Source of the DNA: Yponomeuta sedellus
Taxonomy: Eukaryota > Arthropoda > Insecta > Lepidoptera > Yponomeutidae
NCBI GenBank assembly: GCA_934045075.1
Contig: OW203722.1
Span: forward strand, 12,834,796 to 12,898,795
Direction of reading: 5' to 3'
DNA: 64,000 nt
A program made the translations under genes and the position numbers. The notes beneath the pieces are model-generated. The model worked only from the letters and a program-made list of their open reading frames with translations, made no database searches and was not told where the DNA came from. This document shows, in pieces, positions 1 to 8,612 of this stretch (position 1 is its first letter; each line of letters begins with the position of its first letter).

Positions 1-90
1 ACAACCGATTGCAATTGTGCACTGCGTGCATGGATAGCGCAAACGCACGCAAGAAATTGTGTAAGAAACTCAGAACACTGCAGTTTTTGA

Positions 91-858
91 TTCAAGAAAA
101 CACAGACTGACACTGTTATCCCAATAACGTCTTGTCATCCGTGGCAACACAAAATGGCAGCATTCCATTGCTATATTCACCGTTTGCTAACTATGCCAAT
201 GTCTTCTGCTAATTACAACAAGGAACTAAATACCATCTATCAAATAGCAGTTGCAAACGGATATAGCAGGCGAATGATTGATAGGCTGGTGGTCAGGAAG
301 CGGAACGGTATGGTTAGTAGACTTTTATACGCAGTGCCACCTGAAAGGCCTCAAAAAATGAAGTCAAGTATTACCTATGTAGGTCCAATTTCTGAAAAAA
401 TCCACGGGACGTTAAAAAGATCTGGGATACGGGTTGCGTTCAGGAGGAGCAACTCTTTGGCTAGAAATCTGTGCAATCAAAAAGAGAGGGTGGATAGATT
501 CCAGCGGTCTGGGGTGTATAGAGTTGCTTGTCCGGAATGTAATGGAGTGTATATTGGCCAGACCGGTAGGAGTTTTATAACTCGGTATAGGGAGCATGTG
601 GCGGCTTTCCGAAACAATCATCCGGATAAATCTCATTTTGCCAAACACCTTTTGGATACGGGTCATGTACTTAATAATAACCATAATTTGGAAATTTTAC
701 ACACCTGCAGTAAGGGGTTGAGATTGTCTATACTTGAACAGCTGGAAATTTCCAAATTATCTAGGGATAGGTTGTTTACAATGCTGAATGAACAGGTGGG
801 CAGCTCCTCTATTTCCCCATTAATCGATATATTTGCAAAAAACAACAATAGCCCATAG
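91..858 (+). pseudogene. Penelope-like element protein, C-terminal RT remnant plus GIY-YIG endonuclease
   Basis: The frame is open from the in-frame TGA at 88-90 to 858. The first methionine is at 154, but recognisable protein starts upstream: residues reading KTQTDTVIPITSCHPWQHK match the usual end of the Penelope reverse transcriptase. In the methionine-numbered protein (234 residues) the endonuclease core is at about 120-200. It shows GVY (120-122), a CPEC pair (C126, C129), GVYIGQTGR with YIG at 133-135, a basic residue in ITRYREH (143-148), a histidine-rich KSHFAKHLLDTGH stretch and the acidic EQLEI helix (195-199). GIY-YIG nucleases nick target DNA for retroelement insertion. The endonuclease looks intact; the polymerase is missing, so this copy cannot move alone. 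Truncation may be natural or due to the window edge. Confidence 0.8.
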
Positions 859-930
859 GCGGTTGAAACGGTTTAACGGTCACCAGTTTAACGGTTACAT
901 TGCGTCATCGGGGGGAGGGGCGGCCTAGCC

Positions 931-938
931 TATAAATA
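931..938 (+). promoter_or_regulatory. TATA box of the Penelope-like element
   Basis: A canonical TATAAATA lies in a GC-rich context, 30 bp upstream of TCACTTG at 961-967, which fits a Pol II start site. The distance matches the usual TATA-to-start spacing. The predicted transcript would begin almost exactly at the first paired base of the ribozyme-like fold. Start-site mapping is not available, so this is inference from spacing. Confidence 0.55.
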
Positions 939-962
939 CGGAGCGTTTTTGCGGAGACGGTC

Positions 963-1032
963 ACTTGCATTTGGGAGCCTGAGGATGCCTCGTGTTAGAG
1001 GCGAAACGCGTCGCGTGTTTTCTCACACAAGT
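963..1032 (+). ncRNA. hammerhead-ribozyme-like fold
   Basis: The catalytic-core strings occur in the right order. CTGAGGA is at 979-985 (the CUGANGA box). Stem II is GCCTC 987-991 paired with GAGGC 998-1002 around a 6-nt loop. GAAA is at 1003-1006, followed by a very short stem III (AC/GT around GC) and GTC at 1010-1012, with predicted cleavage after 1012. Stem I starts with C978-G1013 and G977-C1014 and has a distal helix ACTTG 963-967 with CAAGT 1028-1032, leaving an internal loop. Minimal hammerheads with very short stem III are known from Penelope-like elements. One unpaired T (986) between the CUGANGA box and stem II is a weakness, so activity is not assured. Confidence 0.6.
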
Positions 1033-1304
1033 ATTGGTGTTGGTGGTGGTGTGTTCGTGTCTTGCTTCTGCTTGAAAAAGTGGGAGGGAGGGCGGTGCAT
1101 TAGCTAGCCGCATGGTGCTTGTGGGATTTTTGGCGGAATTCAGCAAAGTCATTTTAACTTGTTAATACAGTTGTTTCTGGTTGATTCTGAGCTGATTTGC
1201 ATCAGAGCCACCCGGAACCTAGGCGTAGGTAGGCGGGAAGAGAGGGAAAAGTTTGTTATCCTTTATTAAGTTACTTGACGATTACTCGTAAACTTATAGA
1301 GCCT

Positions 1305-1361
1305 CTAAATAGGTTTTCAAAATTGTCCTTAGCACGGGTTAGTGCATTAAAAAGAGTATAA
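1305..1361 (+). repeat. 5'-truncated SINE 3' tail with target duplication
   Basis: This 57-bp piece is the 3' part of the tRNA-derived SINE found at 3.6, 11.5, 11.9 and 17.2 kb: CTAAATAGG..., then GCACGGGTTAGTGCATT and AAAAAGAGTATAA. It is flanked by TTATAGAGCCT at 1294-1304 and 1362-1372. A tail-only copy with a direct duplication is the expected product of 5' truncation during target-primed reverse transcription. It also fixes the true 3' end of the family. Confidence 0.7.
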
Positions 1362-1689
1362 TTATAGAGCCTACTTAGCAGCAATAATTTTCCTTTTAAC
1401 CTCGTTATATGTGCTACTGCTTTATTTTTTTATCTATCTTATGTTTTTGATCTTTTCTCGAACTTCAAAGACCTTTTTTTTTCTTATATTTGTCGTTTTC
1501 AGATTTTTATCCGTATGTAATATACGGCGATATTACTTGACAAATTTAATAGTACGACACAGGGTATCCTAGTGTGGGGCCAGAAGCAATGTATGTGCCA
1601 GTATGTAAAATGTTATGTTATAGTTTTAGGCCAACGGGAAGTACCCGATAAATTATGATTCCCATGAGTGTCGAAATATACGTTTTTTT

Positions 1690-1852
1690 GGTGGCTTAAA
1701 CAGCCATAACTTTTTTGCGTTAACTTAGAAGTTTGGGTTTTTTACCACTTGAAGGGACTGTTTAAAATTAAGTTTAAGGTTTAAATTTTAACTCGATACA
1801 TCCACGCGTTTCCGAGATAAAGCGTCTTCACAGACAAACGGACGGGATTGAA
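1690..1852 (+). repeat. dispersed lepidopteran repeat 1 (copy a)
   Basis: Contains the CCATAACTTTTTTGCGTTAA and CGCGTTTCCGAGATAAAG strings that recur at 16925-17130 and, inverted, at 34175-34290. I recognise this as a common non-coding moth repeat, usually ending next to a TCTGTCCGTCCGT-like tract. No coding capacity. The 370 bp between the SINE tail and this repeat (1373-1689) shows nothing recognisable. Confidence 0.55.
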
Positions 1853-1914
1853 AGACAGTTTTAACAGTGAATACAAAAGCAAAAAGCAAAAACCATCAAG
1901 TAAAACTTTATTCG

Positions 1915-2215
1915 ATATCAACCCTTGTACGTGTATGTCCCCACTGCTGGGGCACGTGTCTTTTCCTGCATCGTAGGAAGGTTAGGCCATACTCCACCGC
2001 AGGGGCAAAGTCCGGGTTGGTGGAGGATTGTAAGACAGTAGCGGGTCTTACTGTCAGAAGTTATCAAGCCGCCTATAAGGCCTCTAACATAGCTTAACGA
2101 CCCCATGACATGACAGCCGGCAGCAAATGACGTGCCGGAAAAATGCCACTAGCGGAAGTCACGGGCGGTCACCTAGCCTGCGTTTGACCGCCCCTGTTGT
2201 TGCTTAACTCAAGTG
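1915..2215 (+). repeat. dispersed lepidopteran repeat 2 (copy a)
   Basis: Contains CCCCACTGCTGGGGCACGTG, the GGTTAGGCCATACTCCACC block, AAGTCCGGGTTGGTGGAGGA and, further on, GACAGCCGGCA and GGCGGTCACC. The same blocks in the same order recur at 15650-15885, 34300-34690, 35075-35250 and (minus) 37490-37565. It is a non-coding interspersed family typical of moths. The short open frames across it are chance. Confidence 0.65.
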
Positions 2216-2756
2216 ATTGCTAGAAACCTTATTGAATAATAATCAAAAATAACAACTTGTTAGTGTCGCTTTATCGCTGTCGCTCAGTAACAGCTTAGAG
2301 ATAAAGCGAGAATAGGCGTTTACTTAAAGGACGATAAAATAAAAATCATCCCAGTGTCGTGTGTGCAGCAGAGGCTAAATGGCCGTTAAATAGGTAATTG
2401 TAACTGCCGAGATTAATGATAAAAATAGATAGATCGAGAGCACATTATTGTGCATAAATATAGAAAAGAATTACGTATTTCCTATCTATCTACGTAGATA
2501 TTTCTTTAACTAATAATACAGCGGCGGCTTTGTCACCAAAAGTGATCTCTTCCAGACAACCTTTAATATAATCATGTTAATTGAATAAAGATACGAGTAA
2601 GCCATATATTATCTTTAGTCGTTTTTTTTTCTTCGTCGTGGTCGACGTCGGATGTCCTAGAATGAAATACTTCGACCAAATAGTAGACGCACTAGCGAAG
2701 GGCGATATGAAAAGTCTTCGAAAACGGCGTGCATTCATGCCACAAGAAAATAATGT
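2216..2756. other. no recognisable feature
   Basis: AT-rich unique-looking sequence. A lysine- and arginine-rich open frame (2581-2910) overlaps its end, but its arginine codons come from the GC-rich arm of the inverted repeat that begins at 2757, so I do not call it a gene. Confidence 0.4.
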
Positions 2757-3191
2757 TGAGGCTGGGCGCATGCTGAGACGCAGGCGACGCAGCACAGCGC
2801 AGCGTAGATTTTGTAAAGCATGTAACGTCATCGTTATTAAGCTACGTACGCTGCGGCGCAGGCACGTGCAACGCAGACATGTGTTTGCCCTGCTCTGCGT
2901 CTCGTTGTAGTGCCGACAGATTTCTGCGCGACGCGTGCACGTCGAGGCGTGTTTACTAACAATTTTGTTGCAATGACAGAATATTTAATTGAATTAGGTA
3001 GTCCGCCGTGAACCTTGTTTCAATGATACAAATCATCCAGACTATAAAAAAAAGACATTGAAAGAGTTATTATGGGTGAGAATTACCAAGGAATGGAGCG
3101 AATAGTTGCGTCGCTGCATGCGCTGCCTCAACCGCCCTACCCTGTATTGAACTGTGCTGCGTCGCCTTGTCTCACCATGCGCCCAGCCTCA
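2757..3191. repeat. inverted-repeat (foldback) element
   Basis: The segment 2757-2797 (TGAGGCTGGGCGCATG..., then GGCGACGCAGCACAG) is almost exactly inverted at 3152-3191. The arms are about 40 bp, differ at only a few positions, and lie about 355 bp apart. Both arms are rich in GCGTCGC-type words, unlike the AT-rich surroundings. This fits a foldback or non-autonomous DNA element. I could not define a target duplication. Confidence 0.5.
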
Positions 3192-3194
3192 TGG

Positions 3195-3275
3195 AGCAAA
3201 AGCGAAAGTTTGTCTAGGATCGTTGCAAGTGACAAACCCTGCTTACACCTCAGGGATGGAATGTGAGAAGTCTTA
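3195..3275 (+). repeat. dispersed lepidopteran repeat 3 (copy a, diverged)
   Basis: AGGATCGTTGCAAGTGACAA followed by ACCCTGC and TCAGGGATGGA corresponds to the GTGGCAAGTGG...ACCCTGGTCTCTGCC...GGATGCAGACGTGA pattern seen at 38390-38480 and 63735-63832 and, inverted, at 59585-59900 and 60610-60880. It is a common moth repeat. This copy is short and diverged. Confidence 0.45.
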
Positions 3276-3342
3276 CGTTTTTTTAAAAAACGTATTTACG
3301 TTTTTTGCTATATAATTGCTGTATGTATAATATGTAATAGTT

Positions 3343-3404
3343 TATCTTAAGTATTTTATTTTTACGTATATGTATATGTATCTTAAGTATTTTATTTTTA
3401 CGTA
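3343..3404. repeat. 26-bp direct duplication
   Basis: The unit starting TATCTTAAGTATTTT and ending TTTTTACGTA occurs at 3343-3368 and identically at 3379-3404, separated by 10 bp of TATG-rich sequence. A simple local duplication in AT-rich DNA. Confidence 0.7.
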
Positions 3405-3593
3405 CGTAGGGTTGACAGTCGGATTAAGTTGCAATGACGATTCCGCACGTGTACTGAACGACTATTTTTAATACAGTTGCGAAAAAATAAGCAATTTAAT
3501 AAAGAAAAAATGTTTGGAAAATGGCGCCAACCGTAAAAAAATATAAGCAGAGATTTTTTTCTTCACCCATTCTCGTAGGCAAAGGGAACTATG

Positions 3594-4100
3594 ATTACAC
3601 TATTTTTATTTTTAATGCACTAACCCGTGCTAAGGAACAAATTTAAAAACCTATTTAGAGGCTAAAAATTTCACCCATGCCGGGATTCGAACCCGCAACC
3701 TCTGGCTATCCGTACCAGCGCTCTACCAATTGAGCCAATGGGCGACTCACGCCCATTGGCGTGAGTCTTTTTAGCCTCTAAATAGGTTTTTAAATTTGTT
3801 CCTTAGCACGGGTTAGTGCATTAAAAATAAAAATAGTGTAATCATGTGGGTACAGTGATATCGTTCCGATGTTAAAACCTAACTGCAAAGAAGGTAGTCG
3901 GGGCTGTAAGTAATGCAATTTGCTTAAGTCAGATGTCGCTGCCTGTACGTAATACAGAGAATATTGTAAAGAGGTTCGAAATTTCACTGATGCCGCGAGT
4001 CGCCCACTGGCTCAATTGGTAGAGCGCTGGTACGGATAGCCAGAGGTTGCGGGTTCGAATCCCGGCATGGGTGAAATTTTTAGCCTCTAAATAGGTTTTT
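3594..4100 (-). mobile_element. tRNA-derived SINE copy with inverted 5' part and 13-bp target duplication
   Basis: Flanked by AAAGGGAACTATG at 3581-3593 and 4101-4113. A tRNA-like unit lies on the minus strand at 3673-3743, with the family 3' tail (minus) reaching the left duplication. A second tRNA-like unit on the plus strand is at 4002-4073, with A box TGGCTCAATTGG and B box GGTTCGAATCC. The two halves face each other. They join at a small hairpin, GACTCACGCC 3744-3753 with GGCGTGAGTC 3758-3767. The plus part ends at ATAGGTTTTT. The direct duplication shows one insertion event. The opposite orientation of the halves suggests 5' inversion during reverse transcription. Confidence 0.75.
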
Positions 4101-4113
4101 AAAGGGAACTATG

Positions 4114-6320
4114 CCCATACACCCAAGTCTTCAGTAGAATTTTTTTATTGATATGAAATGAAAATGAAATTTAATGATATGAAATGAAACCTAACTTAAC
4201 TCATTCAATCAAATCATTAAATCTGATATTGAAAAAAAATAGTAGGTCATAAAAACTTCTATGATTTTTTTTAGTAAAATCTTCATGGTTGGTTTTTCTT
4301 TTTAATAGCCATTATTTTGACAGTTGGGAAAGATAACGCACGAGTGCGGGAAAAGTAAAAAAAAGCACGAGTGTGTAATAGCCCACATCCCGCACGCACG
4401 CTATACGTCCCTGCAATACGCCACTTTTTGAGCAACTGTATTAAAAAGAATATTCCTCATCTTATTTTTTTTGGTGCCTCAATTTAAACCGATTACATGC
4501 TGTTGGCAACCCTACTCGCAACGAATCCACCCAACTCCAACACAACACAACAGAGCGTAGAGTGGCACAGTGCACTCAAAGTGCTATCTGATCAATCCAT
4601 TATCCGAGCAAGCTCTGTCCAGGAGCCCGTTAGGCACTCGCAACTTGGCGATGGCGACACACATTTTCCATTTCCCCCCTTGTCCTTACCGGCCCAGTTT
4701 CGCCTCTTCCATAATTCAATCCATACCGAATCCATTGTGCGACGATACACAGGAATGGCGGGCACAATACACATATGCATTAACTCACCCGGGGCCGTTG
4801 TTAGTTAGGTTGAAAGTTTTTGCGGATACTTTATATGGCAGAGGATAATGTTATGATACGAATAAGAAACGGTTTGAGTGATTTTGTGAGGTTAGTAAGA
4901 TTGTAAATAATATTCTCCAGAGGAATATTAAAGCCGTATACACAGTCTGTGTTTGTATACAGAATAGAGTATGCACTAACGCGGGTCGCTCCCGCATTTT
5001 CTTGATCCAGTCCATTTCGGCGAGATCCATTACCTCGAGAGTGGCGGCAAGAAGCAATCTCATTGAATGACCGTCTTCCCCTTTATGCCCCCATCTCTTA
5101 CGCTCGCCTCCTCCCACCGTCTGATCCACACCAATCGGTAAATATGCGTGTTAAATATGTATGTGCTGTAAGATGCTCGTAAGTGTATTAGATTCTGCTT
5201 GCTTTTTCATTCTGTCAAATACTTATGTGTGAACCACCTAATAGAAAAAGCAACGAGTTGCTTGTCTGTCGTTTCTATTTTGGCATAAATGGCAGAATTA
5301 TCAAACTTCATGAGTAGAGTAGGCAGCTAATGCATTAGCGATTGTACTGCACTCTGCTTTAAGGAGAGTGCCCTAACTTTACATTATTTGCTGTCAGCAA
5401 CAAAGCTTAAGTCATAACTTAGTGGAACTTGAAATACACTTCACACGAAGTGACTAGACTTTTCCATTAGGGGCAATTATCAGGCACTACGGTCGGATCC
5501 CGTGCTTTCCCCACTTTGGAACAACCCCATCGCTTCGCGGGCGACGAAGCCTGTTAGAGATAACGTCATAAAGTCGCCGATGCAGAGCCGGACTAAGTAA
5601 CGTCTTTGCTGTTACGGTGTCCTCGCTGCGGAATAATGGACCCCGCCCCGCGCGCGCCTTCCCGCTCCGCCCGCCGAACCCGTCCAACTAAACTAAACTT
5701 TTAAGCCGAATTCAGATTCTACTGCATCCACCTTCAGCTAATCTTGAATGCAAATTGCGTGTCTCCACTTATTCGCCATTTCCTCGTGTTAACACTTCCA
5801 CATTAAGCGAAGCACTTAGCATTATTGCGGTGATCTTATCTGTCTCAGGTGGAGCGTATCAATATTGGTTCGGGCTAAGGCAAGTCAAGAACGTGTTAAG
5901 CATATTTATTCGTTAACAGGTTCTCCCCCTTAACCTGTCTACGTACAGTCCAATAAAGAGTCACTCAGTCACTTAATCAATATCCATTGTCCGACGTCGG
6001 CGCCAACATATGGTATCGAGGCTTCGCAAACCAGCCCCTATGGCCTAATGGCGGATCAAACCTTCTATATTCGGCACTCTCCGCTTCTCCCCCGCTCGGC
6101 TAATGGAGCACACTGATGGACGTCACTCTCTATTTCGACTTGCACACTGAGGCTTCCATGATACACATTCGGCGCTCTAATGAAGTGCACTTTCATGCTA
6201 CGATGAGGTACTAATGAGTGATTCACTTCAAAATAAATCCACTAATACAACTTACCTACAGGGTGTTAAATCATTCTTACATCTACGCATATTGGATACG
6301 AGAAGAAACAACTTTCCCTA
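4114..6320. other. unique-looking non-coding sequence
   Basis: No protein similarity recognised in any frame. 4310-4450 contains repeated GCACGAGTG / CCGCACGC words that may belong to an old repeat. 5480-5700 is a GC-rich patch with CCCCGCGCGCGCC, and 6050-6200 another. The 92-103 residue open frames at 4497-4848 lack domains and overlap each other, so I treat them as chance. Confidence 0.4.
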
Positions 6321-6325
6321 AAATT

Positions 6326-8228
6326 TTGTTTGTTTGTTTGTTACACTTTATTGCACAAAATATACAAAGTAAAGCACTTAAGTAACAGGGTTAACTTATA
6401 TTATGAGCAAAGGCGGACTTATTTCTATAGAAATTTCTTCCAGCCAGCCATCATGTTTATATTTTTATACAGACAGCGGGAAAAGGCAAGTAAAGTACAA
6501 ACAATAATTAAACAGTTATCTCAATTGTGTTAAGCAATAATATCTACATACTAATATACATACAACATAAACCAGTGTCTACTCACATACCTAATAAGAT
6601 AAAGGAACATAAATATCTAGTATATACATATCTATAATATATACATATATATAAACATACTTCTGAATATAGTACTTAAATATAGTGATATGATATAATA
6701 ATATTATGTATTATAGTTTAGAAAGGAAGTGCTCCTTCAGTTTGATACGGAACAGCGACACCGACGAGCTATCCCTGACCGACTCAGGCAACGAGTTCCA
6801 CTGGCGAGCAGCACGCACAGAGAACGAGTGAAAGTAGAACTCAGTGTTGCAGACTGGGACTTGCAATGTTCTAGTGTCACAAGCTCTCTGTGGTCTGGCT
6901 CGCGGTGGCAAAGTCCGAAATCTCTCCCGAAGATACGATGGTGCACATGGGTTTTTTAGGACATTATAGAGGAAAGCAAGCATATGCAGATTACGACGCA
7001 TCCTGATAGGAAGCCAATTCAGTTGACTGCGGTAGGTAATCGGACACGTGGTCAAACTTCCTAAGGCCAAAGATGTACATAATAGCGAGGTTTTGTAGGC
7101 GCTCGAGCTTGTTTACAGGTGCTTCAGAGGCGTCCATGTAGCAAATATCAGCGTAATCTAAAACGGGTAAGAGAATGGATTGAGAAAGCAACAGTTTTGT
7201 TTTAAGAGGTAAGAAATTTTGAAGACGTTTTAGGGAGTGGAAAGAAAAATGGATGCGCCTGCTGATTTCATTTATTTGAGCTTGCCATGTTAAATTACCA
7301 TCGATAATGAGACCGAGATTTTTTACATTATCTGTGAACGGGATTGCGACATGATCGTAAATTAACGCGGGTAGCTGTAGTCGGAGGATGCTATCACGTA
7401 ACCTCTTGCTACCGATTACGATAGCCTGTGATTTCAGCGGGTTGACTAATAGGCCAAAATCACGCGCCCAGTTCCTAATAGCCAATAAGTCACCGTTCAT
7501 ATCAGCCAAAGCTCGAGCAGCATTTTCATGCTGCGCGCAGAAATTAGTGGGATCGGAGCCAGCATTAAAGTGCAGGTAGAGCTGGAGATCATCAGCGTAT
7601 AGATGAAAATTCGAGGAGAGCGAGTAGGTAATATCATTTATAAAAATCGAAAATAGGAGTGGCGATAGGACCCCACCTTGGGGCACACCCGACCTCAACT
7701 CGCTCCAGCTTGAGGTTGCCTCATCTACATGCACTCTTTGCACTCGACCACGAAGGTATGAATCAAACCACTCCACCGCAGGTGCGGAGATGTTATACGA
7801 CCGAAGTATACCGAGTAAGACGATCTCAGGAACTTCCACACCTGCGGGGGAGGGAGTTGTTCAATCGAAGAGTAAATGTGCTGTCGCTTAGCATCTCTAC
7901 AGAGGCGATTGCACCGATTCCGGAGGGACTTGTACGCAAGCTTTCTTTCCTCAGTACAACTCTTTTTAAGAGCTTGTTTTGCGCGATCTGGTTTTGCCAT
8001 AAGATTTTTGATCTGTGGGGTCAGCCAAGGGGCTGGGAAGTGTTTAACTCGGATTTGTCGAAAGGGTGCATGTTTGTCATAGATATTTGTAAGAAAAAAA
8101 ATAAACAGCTCAACCTTTTCATCAACTGTTACCGCGTTGAGAATAGATTCCCAGTTCAGGACCTTCAAGTCTTCCTTGAGGCGATCCACGTTCATATCCT
8201 TGAAATTGCGCTGCAGAATTTTGCTGGG
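6326..8228 (-). mobile_element. decayed LINE (CR1/jockey-type group), family A
   Basis: Minus-strand non-LTR element. The 3' end is the (TTTG)n tract at about 6328-6344 followed on the plus strand by ACACTTTATTGCACAAAA. The same 3'-UTR features (CTTTATTGCA, GGCGAACTTA, CCAGCCAACC) recur at the 39-kb copy and in the insertion at 26.7 kb. Coding remnants are at 6711-8218. The upstream end is approximate and abuts a tandem repeat. There is an internal deletion in the polymerase and no endonuclease domain, so the copy is dead and 5'-truncated. Confidence 0.75.
6711..8218 (-). pseudogene. LINE reverse transcriptase remnant (family A)
   Basis: Three minus-strand blocks belong to one broken polymerase. 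8218-7840 encodes the connector before the palm (PWLTPQIKNLM..., then RDAKRQHIYSSIEQL and VWKFLRSS). 7839-6991 resumes in another frame at PEIVLLGILRSYNIS and carries GRVQRVHVDE, SGVPQGGVLSPLLF and the catalytic YADD (residues 81-84 of that block, in FHLYADDLQLY). 7070-6711 carries the C-terminal end after a frameshift (RAARQWNSLPESVRDSS and KLKEHFLSKL). The jump from VWKFLRSS to PEIVLLG skips the fingers and the first catalytic aspartate (motif A). No ribonuclease H is seen. Clade assignment beyond the CR1/jockey group is uncertain. Confidence 0.8.
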
Positions 8229-8249
8229 AGATCAATATTTTGCTTTGAG

Positions 8250-8612
8250 ATAATCCTCTTGTCACGTGTTTGTTATCGAAAATCTCCGAAGTGGCGTCAC
8301 CGATTTTAAGTCTGTGAATAGGCAGTAAGCTAGTTTTATTTGGTAAAACCACGTCTGCCAAGTCAGTTTGTAAGTACCTACTTTTATAAAAATCTTGGGT
8401 CACAGTGTTTGTTATCGAACTTCTCCGAAACGGCTTTACCGATTTTATGGTTTTTTGTATTCGGTAGGTCTGAGAATAGGTCGTAGGCTAATGAATATGG
8501 TAAAACAACGTTTGCGGGGTCAGCTAGTAAGTATATAAAAATCTCGTGACACATTGTTATCGAACTCCTCCGAAACGGCTTCACGAATTTTTATGATTTC
8601 GAAATCCCGATG
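8250..8612. repeat. three tandem copies of a lepidopteran repeat
   Basis: The strings GTTATCGAA...CTCCGAA..GGC.T.ACCGATTTTA occur three times, at about 8255, 8400 and 8550, with TCTGTGAATAGG / TCTGAGAATAGG and AAAATCT blocks between them. The unit is about 145 bp; the third copy is short. This matches the 3'-end-like repeats frequent in moths. Non-coding. Confidence 0.6.

Larger units (their letters stand above)
1..1160 (+). mobile_element. Penelope-like retroelement, 5'-truncated 3' half
   Basis: The open frame at 91-858 ends with a GIY-YIG endonuclease, the arrangement found in Penelope-like elements (reverse transcriptase followed by GIY-YIG). It is followed by a TATA box, a hammerhead-like fold and a G-rich leader-like stretch. 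In this class a promoter-bearing terminal sequence can lie downstream of the coding region because copies are often partly tandem. The reverse transcriptase core is absent: only its last few dozen residues remain, after an in-frame stop at 88-90. Whether the element continues to the left of base 1 cannot be seen. The right boundary is approximate; I place it before the SINE tail at 1305. Confidence 0.75.

Noticed and set aside
2581..2910. 109-residue arginine-rich protein
   Set aside because: The arginine stretch is produced by the GCG/CGC-rich arm of an inverted repeat; no start context or homology.
6329..6344. ATTTTG target duplication for the family A LINE
   Set aside because: Only six AT-rich bases match near both ends (about 6322 and 8216); not distinguishable from chance.
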